The notes under the pieces are model-generated. The model saw only the letters and a program-made list of their open reading frames with translations, was not told the DNA's origin and searched no databases. Source: Gammaproteobacteria bacterium (GTDB lineage: Bacteria; Pseudomonadota; Gammaproteobacteria; Ga0077536). From it: a stretch of DNA of 43,455 bases. The position numbers and the translations under genes are program-made. The stretch spans positions 1-43,455 of the forward strand of contig JADLGE010000118.1 in the NCBI GenBank assembly GCA_020849475.1, written 5' to 3'. Positions 8,037 through 18,187 of this stretch are shown piece after piece (positions within the stretch are counted from its first letter, which is position 1; every line of letters begins with the position of its first letter).

Positions 8037-8876
8037 TCACGATTGGCTCCCGGCGGTGACGGCCTTCGGTAGCACTGCCCGCCGCTCGCGCCACAGGTAA
8101 GTACCGACGGTCAGAAAGAATGCGAGTCCGCCGATCACTTGCAGCATGAGCGACCAGTTGTACCGGTATTCGCCGCTGTCCGGGTCGTAGACCGTGCACA
8201 GCAGGCGCACGCGCTCGAGCACCGACTGCAAGGACGGTCGCGCCGCGCCGGCAGCCGGCGCGGCCAGCAACAGTTCGCGCAGCGGAATGCCAAGCGCCTC
8301 GCTGTTCAGGCGCTCACCATAGACCTGAGCATGGATGCGGCCATTGGCATCGACCACCGTCACGCCGACCACATGCTCGAAGCCGGCGGGCGTCTCGGTA
8401 TAGGAAAAGCCATAGGCGCGGGTCAGCGCCGGCACGATGCGCGCATGGGGACTCAGAAACAGCCAGTTCGGATAATCAATGCGGTGTTGTGCGGCGAACG
8501 CACGTAGCGCCTGCGGTGTATCGAAGGGCTGGTTGAAGCCGATGCTGACGACGTTGAACTGGTTGGGGCCGAGCATGCGATCGAGACCGCGCACGGCGTC
8601 GAGCAAGGTGCGGGTCTGGGTCGGGCACACGGTGAAGCAGCCGGTATAGATGAAGCTTATGAGCAGCGGTTTGCCGCGCAGGCTCGCGAGGCGCAGCGGT
8701 TTTTCATCGCGGTCGAGCAAGGTGAAATCAGGCGGCACGCTGCCGACCACCGCCTGGCTGGCAGCGAACGCCGCATCGGCATCGAGCTTGGGCACGCCGA
8801 GCGCATGCAGCGTCGGCGCACACAGCGCGCACAGCAACAGCACGACAATGCGGCGTGGGTCAGGCGAGCAACGCAT
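8037..8876 (-). CDS. Sco1/SenC-family copper chaperone with C-terminal membrane anchor
   Basis: This 279-residue protein has an N-terminal signal-like hydrophobic stretch (about 9-26), a thioredoxin-like Sco domain with the copper motif C80-x3-C84-P and the distal H168, and a C-terminal membrane helix (about 243-262). Sco proteins deliver copper to or reduce the CuA site of subunit II, which fits the intact CuA motif encoded at 11500-12039. SenC genes also accompany the norSY-type NO reductases of ammonia oxidisers, a layout echoed here. The start overlaps the end of ctaB by 17 bp, showing an operon. The extra C-terminal anchor is a departure from the common N-anchored form. Confidence 0.9.
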   Translation of the reverse strand: MRCSPDPRRIVVLLLCALCAPTLHALGVPKLDADAAFAASQAVVGSVPPDFTLLDRDEKPLRLASLRGKPLLISFIYTGCFTVCPTQTRTLLDAVRGLDRMLGPNQFNVVSIGFNQPFDTPQALRAFAAQHRIDYPNWLFLSPHARIVPALTRAYGFSYTETPAGFEHVVGVTVVDANGRIHAQVYGERLNSEALGIPLRELLLAAPAAGAARPSLQSVLERVRLLCTVYDPDSGEYRYNWSLMLQVIGGLAFFLTVGTYLWRERRAVLPKAVTAGSQS

Positions 8877-9759
8877 CGAGCGCCACGCCGACTATCAGTA
8901 CGCCAAGCTGCATCATGGATGCGAAGAAGGCCGCCATGGCGGTGCCGCGCGCGGGCTTGCGCAGCAAGGCGTGAGTCTTGCGCAGAAACCACGCACCACC
9001 GATGACGGCCGCGACGAGATAGCTCGGCCCAGCGCCGAAAGCCACCGGCAGCAGCGAGACCACGACCAGGGCAATGGTGTTGACGTGCACCACCCACGCC
9101 GCGCGTGGCACGCCCACCACCACTGGCAGCATCGGCACGCCAGCGGCCGCATAGTCGTCGCAGTTGGCGATGGCGAGACTCCAGAAATGCGGCGGCGTCC
9201 ACAGGAACAATACCAGTGCCAGCAACAGCGGCAGCGCGCCGAGCGTTGGGTCAGCCGCGGCCGCGCCGGTCAGCACCGCGAAACTGCCGGCCAGGCCGCC
9301 AAACACGATGTTGAGCCAGGTGCGGCGTTTCAACGCCACGGTATAGACCACGCCATAGGTGAACGCGCCTAAGAACAAGAACAGCGCGGCGGTGCCATTC
9401 AGCACCCACCAGGTGGTGGCGACCGCCATCGCCAGCAAGCCAACGATCACGCCCATCCACGCCGGGCCGGCCTTGAGCGCGCCGCTTGCGAACGCACGGT
9501 TGCGCGTGCGCGCCATGAGCTTGTCGGCGTCGGCTTCGACGAACTGATTGAACGCGCCCGAACTCGCCGACGCCACGAACACCGCCAGCGCCATCACCAG
9601 CACCCGCCACGCCGCAGGCGCCGGCGCCGGCGCGATGGCCAGGCCCGCCACTGCCGTCAGCATGATCAACATGCCGATACGCAGCTTGAATACGCCGGCC
9701 ACCAGGCACCAGTGCGCCTGCGCGGGGGCGGCGGTCACCATCGCGAACGTGCGGTTCAT
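8860..9759 (-). CDS. ctaB: Protoheme IX farnesyltransferase (heme O synthase)
   Basis: This 299-residue polytopic UbiA-family prenyltransferase adds a farnesyl group to heme B. The family motif appears as NQFVEADADKLMARTRNR, with the paired Asp residues and MxRT, and the second loop motif as YxxxLKRRTxxNxxxGG. The ATG at 9759 is chosen because a strong GGGGGGAGAT lies directly before it; the 15-residue in-frame extension lacks this. The gene is inside the heme-copper operon between subunit I and Sco, so heme O, or heme A together with the divergent ctaA, is probably a cofactor of one of the two subunit I proteins. Confidence 0.95.
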   Translation of the reverse strand: MNRTFAMVTAAPAQAHWCLVAGVFKLRIGMLIMLTAVAGLAIAPAPAPAAWRVLVMALAVFVASASSGAFNQFVEADADKLMARTRNRAFASGALKAGPAWMGVIVGLLAMAVATTWWVLNGTAALFLFLGAFTYGVVYTVALKRRTWLNIVFGGLAGSFAVLTGAAAADPTLGALPLLLALVLFLWTPPHFWSLAIANCDDYAAAGVPMLPVVVGVPRAAWVVHVNTIALVVVSLLPVAFGAGPSYLVAAVIGGAWFLRKTHALLRKPARGTAMAAFFASMMQLGVLIVGVALDALLA

Positions 9760-9788
9760 GATCTCCCCCCGTGCGCCCATGCCATTGC

Positions 9789-11489
9789 TCAGCTCAGGCC
9801 CCACAGCGTCGACAAATACTTCCAGTTGATGAAGTAATAGAGGACGAAGGAGATCAGGAACACCCTCGCCAGCGCGAACGTGCCAGGCGCGGCAAAGCCC
9901 GCCGAGCCGTAAGACTGCGCGATGACCGTGGGCGCGGCGCGTGGCAGCGGCACGAAACGCGCGCTCACTTCACCGTCTTCGAGACGACGGCCGAACAGCA
10001 GCGAACCAACCGTGACGAGGATGTAGATCGCACCGCCGCCAATGGCCGCCACACCAGCGATGCCGACCAGCCCCATCATGAGATAGGCCGCACCGGGCCA
10101 TTCGTAGGCAAGCGGCGAACCACCGAAAGCCATGTCCCAATGGCGCCGTTCGACGCCGAGCGTACCGGCGCCCATCATCACGAGGCAGAAGAAATACATC
10201 GAAAAGCCGAACAGATAGGGCTGCCACTTGGCCAGGCCCGGCAGGACCATTTCGCGCTTGAACAACACCGGGATCAGGTAATAGGTCAAGGCCATGAAAG
10301 TCAGCGTGGTGCCGATCACGACCGTGGCATGGAAGTGGCCCGGCACGTAGATGGTGTTGTGAATGATCATGTTGAGCTGTTCGGTGCCCATCATCACCCC
10401 CGAGATTCCACCCAGGAAGCCGAAGCCGATGATGGCGATGAACACCCCGGAGAAAGTCGGATTGCTCCACGGCGCCTTGCGCAGCCACTCGAACAAGCCC
10501 TTGGTATAGCCCTTGCGCCGCTGCGCGACTTCCATCGCGCCGGGTATGGTCAGGCCGTGGATCATGGAGGCCAGCACCGCGAAATACATGAAGTAGCTGG
10601 TATTGACCACCTTCCACGGCGTCGACAGACCGGGATCGGCCAACAGGTGATGGGCGCTCGCCAACTGCAGGAACAGGATGTAGAGCAGAAACGCCATGCG
10701 GCTCACGCGCTCACTCATCGGCTTGGCGCCGAAGGCCACCGCCGCCACCAGGTACCACACCGAGATGTGCGCGGCGACATTGATCTGCTGCGATGAATGA
10801 CCGAAAGCCCACCACACGGTGCGATACACCAGCGCGTCGACCTCGTGCACGATGCCCACCGACTTCAACCAGGTCGGGATGAGAATGATGGCGCCCGAGC
10901 TTATGGTGAACACCGCGATGATGGCGGCGGTGATGGCGCCAAACGTGACCAGCGGCACCGAGCCGTCATAGGTCTTTTCGCGCTTGGCCACCACCAGCGT
11001 GCCGAAGAACACAAAGCAGGCGATGAGCGCGCCGACCGCGAACAGGATGAGGCCGAGATAGAAATTCGGCTCCGCCATCATTGGCACGTAGGACGTCATC
11101 ATGACGCTCGATGCGCCGCGAAAAACCGTGACATTGTTCAGCACCGAGCCCACCAGCATCAGCGCGAAGGCCAGCCACGCGACCCGCGGCGTCGCGAGTC
11201 GACAGCGCAACAGCGTCGACGAAGCAAAGTACAGCACCGCCACTTCGAAGAAGATGATCCAGAAGATCAGCATGTCGATGCCATGGGCAGTCAGCACCAT
11301 GTAGAACTTGTCGGCCGGCAGCCAATGCACCGCCGGCCAGCGCGTCAGCACCACGCCGATGGCGAGGATGCCGCCGATCAACAGCCATACCACGCCAATG
11401 AAGGCGTTGGCCTTCATGAGGGATTCGGCATTTTTTTCAAATTGCAGCCCGGAACGTGGGCAAGTGCGATAAGTGGTGGCAGTGCTCAT
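9789..11489 (-). CDS. Heme-copper subunit I with Gln at the active-site Tyr position, candidate NO reductase
   Basis: This 566-residue polytopic protein has the ligand set of the superfamily: H69 (low-spin heme), H231 (CuB) in FGHSSQQ, H280-H281 (CuB pair) in ASAHHLLADPG, and H385/H387 in VPGHFHA. The ADPG and PWK sequence after the His pair resembles B-type (ba3) oxidases. The Tyr that oxidases carry four residues after the first CuB His is replaced by Q235, and the usual HPEVY segment is lost. Loss of this Tyr is a mark of NO reductases in the superfamily. Gene order (subunit II, subunit I, SenC nearby) is like norS-norY-senC of nitrifiers. NO reductase is therefore favoured, supported by nirS and DNR boxes nearby, but ctaA and ctaB would also suit an unusual oxidase. 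A good ribosome binding site (AGGAGAGG) precedes the start. Confidence 0.85.
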   Translation of the reverse strand: MSTATTYRTCPRSGLQFEKNAESLMKANAFIGVVWLLIGGILAIGVVLTRWPAVHWLPADKFYMVLTAHGIDMLIFWIIFFEVAVLYFASSTLLRCRLATPRVAWLAFALMLVGSVLNNVTVFRGASSVMMTSYVPMMAEPNFYLGLILFAVGALIACFVFFGTLVVAKREKTYDGSVPLVTFGAITAAIIAVFTISSGAIILIPTWLKSVGIVHEVDALVYRTVWWAFGHSSQQINVAAHISVWYLVAAVAFGAKPMSERVSRMAFLLYILFLQLASAHHLLADPGLSTPWKVVNTSYFMYFAVLASMIHGLTIPGAMEVAQRRKGYTKGLFEWLRKAPWSNPTFSGVFIAIIGFGFLGGISGVMMGTEQLNMIIHNTIYVPGHFHATVVIGTTLTFMALTYYLIPVLFKREMVLPGLAKWQPYLFGFSMYFFCLVMMGAGTLGVERRHWDMAFGGSPLAYEWPGAAYLMMGLVGIAGVAAIGGGAIYILVTVGSLLFGRRLEDGEVSARFVPLPRAAPTVIAQSYGSAGFAAPGTFALARVFLISFVLYYFINWKYLSTLWGLS

Positions 11490-11499
11490 CGTCCTCTCC

Positions 11500-12039
11500 T
11501 CACTTGACGTACAGACGGCTGACCATCGTGTGATGACCGATACCGCAGAATTCGTTGCAGACCACTGAATAGGGCCCCGACTGGTTGGGTGTGATGGTCA
11601 CCACGTGTTCATAGCCCGGCACGATTTGGATATTGATATTGGCCGGCTGCAGCGAGAAACCATGGTTGTAGTCCATCGAACTCAAATGCAGGCGATAGGT
11701 CTTGCCGTTCTCGAGTTCGAGAATCGGCCAGAAGCTCCACAGTCGCGCCACCAGGAAGATGTCGCTGCCGGGCGGCGCGGCGACCACCGGAATCTTTTGC
11801 TCGGTCTCGGTACGCACCGTGTACTTGTCGACCATCGCCTGCACCTTGGCGGTGTATTGCTCGGCGGTGGTGCGATAGGTTTCGGTCGAGAGATTCTGTT
11901 TGCCCCAGATATGCCAGCCGATCATCATGAAAAACATGACGAGGCACCAGGTCAGCGCTATGGCTATCCAGGTGCCCTCGACGCGGTCTATCGGATGCTT
12001 GTACCAGACACGTTCCGATGGGGGGAGTATCGCGCTCAT
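11500..12039 (-). CDS. CuA-containing subunit II of the heme-copper enzyme (cox2/norS-like)
   Basis: This 179-residue protein has one N-terminal membrane helix (about 23-45) and a periplasmic cupredoxin domain. The complete CuA set is visible: H126, C161, E163, C165, H169 and M172 in CNEFCGIGHHTM. It would accept electrons from a periplasmic cytochrome c or cupredoxin and pass them to subunit I, encoded 10 bp downstream. The short, single-helix form matches B-type oxidase or NorS-like subunits rather than the two-helix A-type. GAGGAA lies just before the ATG. Confidence 0.92.
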   Translation of the reverse strand: MSAILPPSERVWYKHPIDRVEGTWIAIALTWCLVMFFMMIGWHIWGKQNLSTETYRTTAEQYTAKVQAMVDKYTVRTETEQKIPVVAAPPGSDIFLVARLWSFWPILELENGKTYRLHLSSMDYNHGFSLQPANINIQIVPGYEHVVTITPNQSGPYSVVCNEFCGIGHHTMVSRLYVK

Positions 12040-12075
12040 CGTTGAGTTCCTCGTCGCTGCGGGTGAAAGCGGTGC

Positions 12076-12246
12076 TTACTTGGTGACCGGCACGGTGAGA
12101 ATGTCGATGACGCCCCACAGGTTGTAGAGCAGCATCGGGATCAGGACGCCCAAGAACAGCAACAGGAACGGGTTGTCCAGCAACTGCTGCATGAACGGCA
12201 CAGGGCCGTGTTCGTCATCGCCGTGATTGCCTGGGTGATCGCTCAT
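12076..12246 (-). CDS. Small one-helix subunit of the heme-copper enzyme
   Basis: This 56-residue peptide has a His/Asp-rich N-terminus and a single central membrane helix (LLLFLGVLIPMLLYNLWG). It is the first gene of the operon. Such short peptides are seen as subunit IIa of ba3-type oxidases and as small orfs near norSY. The ATG at 12246 is preceded by GGAGG at about nine bases, so the ATG at 12282 is not needed. Confidence 0.75.
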   Translation of the reverse strand: MSDHPGNHGDDEHGPVPFMQQLLDNPFLLLFLGVLIPMLLYNLWGVIDILTVPVTK

Positions 12247-12371
12247 CGCTCTCGTCCTCCACTGTTTCCGCGTTGCCCACACTCGAATAAACGCAGACGG
12301 CCCCGCTGTGGTGAGCCGGCCTGCGGTTGGTGTCTTGGGCGGATACTGCGACAGTGCGTCGCACCAAAGCC

Positions 12372-12385
12372 TTGACTTAGCTCAA
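12372..12385. promoter_or_regulatory. FNR/DNR-type box between the heme-copper operon and ctaA
   Basis: TTGAC-TTAG-CTCAA matches 8 of 10 positions of TTGAT-N4-ATCAA. It lies in the 200-bp divergent region, about 126 bp before the first operon gene (12246) and 61-73 bp before ctaA. TATCAT at 12419-12424 is a possible -10 for ctaA, though its distance from the box is not the standard class II spacing. Control of both directions is inferred. Confidence 0.55.
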
Positions 12386-12445
12386 GGGTTTTCTGACCCT
12401 CACACGTCGCGCCTCGCCTATCATGCGCAGCTGTACTCGCACGGC

Positions 12446-13282
12446 ATGCAAGCAGCCATGAATTCACAACGTTGTCGTCTCACCCTGCAGGCTCTCGCGT
12501 GGTTGCTGGTCGCACTGATGCTGGTCGTGATCGGTGTCAGCGCATGGCTGCGTCTCGCGCAGCCGCGTGCGCCCTGCGATCTTTGGCCGCTATGTCGCAC
12601 AGCGACCGTTGCAGCCGCCGACATGCATGCCACGGTGAGCAGCGAGGCGCTGCGTCCGGCGCGCAGCGTGCATCGCGCCGCGGCTTCGAGCGCGTTGCTG
12701 GTGGTGCTGGCCTTGCTCAGCATCGCGCTCGCGCCACGGCCACGCGACTGGCGCCGCGCGCGCACGGCCGCCACGCTGCTGTTGCTCGCACTGGGCCTGT
12801 CGGTGCTCGGCATCCTGAGCGCAGGATCGCGCGCGCTGCCGGTGGTTTTCGGCAATCTGTTCGGCGCTTACGCCATGCTGGCGCTGGCTTTCAGTCTCAC
12901 CCGCACCGAGGCCGTGAAGGATGCCGCGGCCGCCGCGCAGCTCGCCCGTTACGCGCGCCTTGGTGTGCTGCTGTGGGCTGCGCAAATAGCACTCGGCGCC
13001 ACCGCCGGCGCCGGCGTGGCGACACCCGCGGCGTTCGTGCATCTCGGCTTGGCTATCGTGGCGGTGGGCTGGGCGATGCGCTTGGGCCGGCGCGCGCGCA
13101 GCGCGGGGCTCGCTTGCGAAGGCCGCGCGCTCATGGCGCTTGCCGCCGCGCAATGGCTGCTGGGCGCAAGCGCGGCATGGTGGGGCGCGCCTGCGGCGTT
13201 GCTGGTCGCACACAACATGTCGGCCGCTTGCGGTGTGGCGCTGATGGTCGGTCTGCAGCGACGCCACGCCTGTAATAGCTAA
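12446..13282 (+). CDS. ctaA: Heme A synthase, CtaA/Cox15 family
   Basis: This protein of about 278 residues has seven to eight membrane helices. Histidines sit at helix ends (MHATVSS, SVHRAAAS, FVHLGLA, AHNMSAA), in the style of CtaA, which oxidises the methyl group of heme O to make heme A. It faces the heme-copper operon that contains ctaB. The start is uncertain between ATG 12446 and ATG 12458; neither has a strong ribosome binding site. Overall similarity is to short, divergent proteobacterial CtaA proteins, so heme A as the product is likely but not certain. Confidence 0.75.
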   Translation: MQAAMNSQRCRLTLQALAWLLVALMLVVIGVSAWLRLAQPRAPCDLWPLCRTATVAAADMHATVSSEALRPARSVHRAAASSALLVVLALLSIALAPRPRDWRRARTAATLLLLALGLSVLGILSAGSRALPVVFGNLFGAYAMLALAFSLTRTEAVKDAAAAAQLARYARLGVLLWAAQIALGATAGAGVATPAAFVHLGLAIVAVGWAMRLGRRARSAGLACEGRALMALAAAQWLLGASAAWWGAPAALLVAHNMSAACGVALMVGLQRRHACNS

Positions 13283-13381
13283 AGAATCCGCGGCGCGCAG
13301 CGCGCGATATCGACACAGCTCGTCTGCTCGTCACGCGCGCAGGCTGAAGATTTTTTTGTTCATGCCCTTCGCGATGCAAAC

Positions 13382-13397
13382 CATGATCGAAATCATG
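13382..13397. promoter_or_regulatory. Palindrome resembling an FNR/DNR box upstream of the TonB receptor
   Basis: CATGAT-CGAA-ATCATG is a perfect 6-bp inverted repeat. Its core ATGAT-N4-ATCAT matches 8 of 10 FNR/DNR positions. It is about 150 bp before the receptor start at 13549. No clear -10 was seen at the class II distance. Confidence 0.4.
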
Positions 13398-13548
13398 TAG
13401 CAGCGCGCGCCGCGATGGATGCTTCTCGCGCAGTGTGACGAACACTTGCGTCGATTAAAGGCGCCATGCACCGCTTTGCGAGCCCGCGCAACCCGCCTGC
13501 TTCGTCACCCGCAGCACATCCAACGCAATGAGTGACCGGAGCGACCCG

Positions 13549-15735
13549 ATGAACACAGCACCTCACATCACACGCCGACGCCGTGCAGCGCTGTTGCTGC
13601 TGGCGCCCTGCACGGCGCTGGCGGCAGTCAGCGAAGCGCCCAGCCATCTCGACGAAATCGTGGTGGTGGGCGCCAAGACCGCGCGACCACGCTGGTCGGT
13701 GCCGGCGCCCGTCACTGTCATCACGCAGGAGCGTCTGCAACGTGAGCAGGCGCAGAGTCTTGGCGATTTGTCGCGCTACGAAGCGACGCTCGAGAGCGAT
13801 GTCGACACGCCGCGTTTCGGCGCGACCGGCTTGAGCATTCGCGGCATCGGCGGCAATCGAGTGGCACTGGAGTTCGATGGCGTGCCCTTGCCGCAGCAGT
13901 TCAATGTCGGCAATTTCGCCGACAGCAGCCGCCTGAGTCTCGACCCTGCCATCGTCAAGCGCATCGAGATCCTGCGCGGCCCGGCCTCGGCTCTGTATGG
14001 CTCTGACGCGCTCGGCGGCGTGATGGTGATCGATTCGGTCGACGGTCGCGATCTCGTTGAGCCCGGTCGCAACTATTACGCGGGCGGCAACGCCGGCTAC
14101 TTCGGCGGCAATGACAGCGCCATGGGCCAGGGCACGTTCGCCTATGCGGCGGCGGCAGACGCGCTGGTGACCTCATTCAGCTATCGCAGCGGCGACGAGC
14201 CCGACAATCGCGCACGCGGCGTGGCCAGTGACCGCGTCGACTTCACGCAATGGCAGTCGTTCAGCAAATGGACCCACGACTTCGCCAACGGTGGCACATT
14301 GCGCGCCTCGCTCGACTACTTCCAGCGCGCCGCCGGCAGCGACCTGCATGCCCTGCTCGGCTTCGGCCGCTTCGCCACCACCACGCGCCTGGCCGGCGAT
14401 GACCAACAGGATCGCTGGCGCGCCACCGTCACCTATGCGCTGCCGCGTCTCGGCTGGATGGATGAAGGCAGCGTGATGCTGTATCGCCAGGACGACAGCA
14501 GCCGCCAGTTCACCGATGAAGACCGTCTTGGCCCTACCGGCCATGCACTGCTGCTCGAGCGTAACTTCAAGCTGCGCGAGCGCGGCTATGGCGGTGAACT
14601 GCGCACGCGCTGGAATTTCAACTCGGGCGCCCTTGAGCACGTGCTGGTCTCGGGCGTCGAATGGGACGACTCACGGCTGACCGAATCGCGCACCGGCCTG
14701 TCCACCGACCACGTGAGCGGTCAAATCAGCAGCACGCTGCTCGGCGAACGCTTTCCGCTGCGCGACATGCCGGTGTCCGACACCACCGAAGTTGGCGTTT
14801 ACGCCCAGGATGAAATCATCCTCGGGCCGGTCAGCATCGTGCCCGCGCTGCGCTGGGATCATTTCGACCTCAACGCCACGACCGACAGCATCTTCACCGA
14901 CGTGGCGCGCATGACCGATCTCGAAGACGACGATCTGACCCTGCGGCTCGGCGCCACCTGGCGGGTACTGACGAGCCTCGCGCTGTATGCCAATTACGCC
15001 GAAGGCTTCCGCGCGCCGCCGGCCGCCGACGTCAATCTCTACCTGGATCTGGCGGCCTTGAATGTGCGTGCACTGCCCAATCCCGATCTCAAGCCTGAAC
15101 GGTCGCGCAATGTCGAAGCGGGCCTGCGCTTCGACGCCCACGGCACGCGCTTCGAAGCCGGCGCCTACTACGCGCGCTACGAGGACTTCATCGAGAGTCG
15201 CGCGCGGCTCGGCACCGATGCCGTGAGTGGTGCGCAGCTCTTCCAGTCGCGCAATCTTGCCGAAGCGAGCATCCATGGCGTCGAGGCGGAATTCGAACAG
15301 GCGCTGGGCGTGCTGCTGGCGCCCCTCGCCGACTTCACGTTCGCCTCCAGCATGCACTGGGCGCACGGCACCAACGAAGTCAGTCATCAACCGCTCAACA
15401 CGGTGACGCCGCTGAAGGCCTTGTTCGCGCTGCGCTGGAAATCACATGCGTGGCCGCTGGCGGCCGATCTCAACATCACCCATTACGCCCACCAGAACCC
15501 CACGGACTTCAGCACCGGGCCGTTCTTCGTACCACCGGCGCGCACCGTCGTCGACATCATCATGCATTGGAAGCCGACACCCAACGCAAGCTGTCACCTC
15601 GGGCTGTACAACCTTGGCAATCAACGTGTGTGGTCGTATGCCGAAGTGCGACGCCTGGCACCGGACGACCCGCGCGTCGAAGTAGCTAGCTGGCCGGGCC
15701 TGCATGCGAACTTCACGCTCAGCCTGCGCTACTGA
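13549..15735 (+). CDS. TonB-dependent outer-membrane receptor, probable heme/hemoprotein type
   Basis: This 728-residue protein has a signal peptide (about 1-26), a TonB box-like DEIVVVGAK, a plug domain with LRGPASALYGSDALGGV, and a 22-strand-type barrel ending in an aromatic residue. YANYAEGFRAPP and NPDLKPERSRN correspond to the FRAP and NPNL boxes of HemR/HutA-like heme receptors. ATG 13549 has GGAG seven bases upstream and begins the signal peptide; the upstream ATG at 13528 is less suitable. It lies between ctaA and nirS, so heme or iron supply for the heme-rich respiratory enzymes is a sensible role. The exact ligand is not proven; cobalamin or siderophore receptors share much of the fold. 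Confidence 0.85.
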   Translation: MNTAPHITRRRRAALLLLAPCTALAAVSEAPSHLDEIVVVGAKTARPRWSVPAPVTVITQERLQREQAQSLGDLSRYEATLESDVDTPRFGATGLSIRGIGGNRVALEFDGVPLPQQFNVGNFADSSRLSLDPAIVKRIEILRGPASALYGSDALGGVMVIDSVDGRDLVEPGRNYYAGGNAGYFGGNDSAMGQGTFAYAAAADALVTSFSYRSGDEPDNRARGVASDRVDFTQWQSFSKWTHDFANGGTLRASLDYFQRAAGSDLHALLGFGRFATTTRLAGDDQQDRWRATVTYALPRLGWMDEGSVMLYRQDDSSRQFTDEDRLGPTGHALLLERNFKLRERGYGGELRTRWNFNSGALEHVLVSGVEWDDSRLTESRTGLSTDHVSGQISSTLLGERFPLRDMPVSDTTEVGVYAQDEIILGPVSIVPALRWDHFDLNATTDSIFTDVARMTDLEDDDLTLRLGATWRVLTSLALYANYAEGFRAPPAADVNLYLDLAALNVRALPNPDLKPERSRNVEAGLRFDAHGTRFEAGAYYARYEDFIESRARLGTDAVSGAQLFQSRNLAEASIHGVEAEFEQALGVLLAPLADFTFASSMHWAHGTNEVSHQPLNTVTPLKALFALRWKSHAWPLAADLNITHYAHQNPTDFSTGPFFVPPARTVVDIIMHWKPTPNASCHLGLYNLGNQRVWSYAEVRRLAPDDPRVEVASWPGLHANFTLSLRY

Positions 15736-15742
15736 GCGATGA

Positions 15743-17968
<2,226 letters not shown>

Positions 17969-17977
17969 GCACGCATC

Positions 17978-18005
17978 GACGGGCGCGGCGCACGCCGCGC
18001 CCGTC
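17978..18005 (+). terminator. GC-rich hairpin after nirS
   Basis: A perfect 12-bp stem (17978-17989 with 17994-18005) and a 4-nt loop lie 10 bp after the nirS stop. No T-run follows, so it may pause polymerase or protect the mRNA end, with the main terminator just downstream. Confidence 0.5.
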
Positions 18006-18040
18006 CGGTACGCTACCCCGACGCTCACAATTCCCCACCC

Positions 18041-18070
18041 CGCGACTGCGCCCTTCAGTCGCGTTTTTTT
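18041..18070 (+). terminator. Rho-independent terminator of nirS
   Basis: An 8-bp stem (CGCGACTG at 18041-18048 with its complement at 18056-18063) and a 7-nt loop are followed by seven T residues (18064-18070). Its orientation serves nirS; the convergent synthetase gene ends at 18188. Confidence 0.9.
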
Positions 18071-18187
18071 GCCTGGCGACAATCGCACGCTCATGCGCGC
18101 GCGGCGGGCTCGCCCCGCGGCGGGGCGCCGCTCGCGCTCGTGTGGGTCAGCGGTGTGCCGCGCGCTGCGCGCGGTACGCGGATGCGG

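Noticed and set aside
9771..10796. A plus-strand open frame opposite heme-copper subunit I, rich in His, Arg and Glu
   Set aside because: Antisense shadow of a membrane-protein gene; no recognisable domain and no ribosome binding site.
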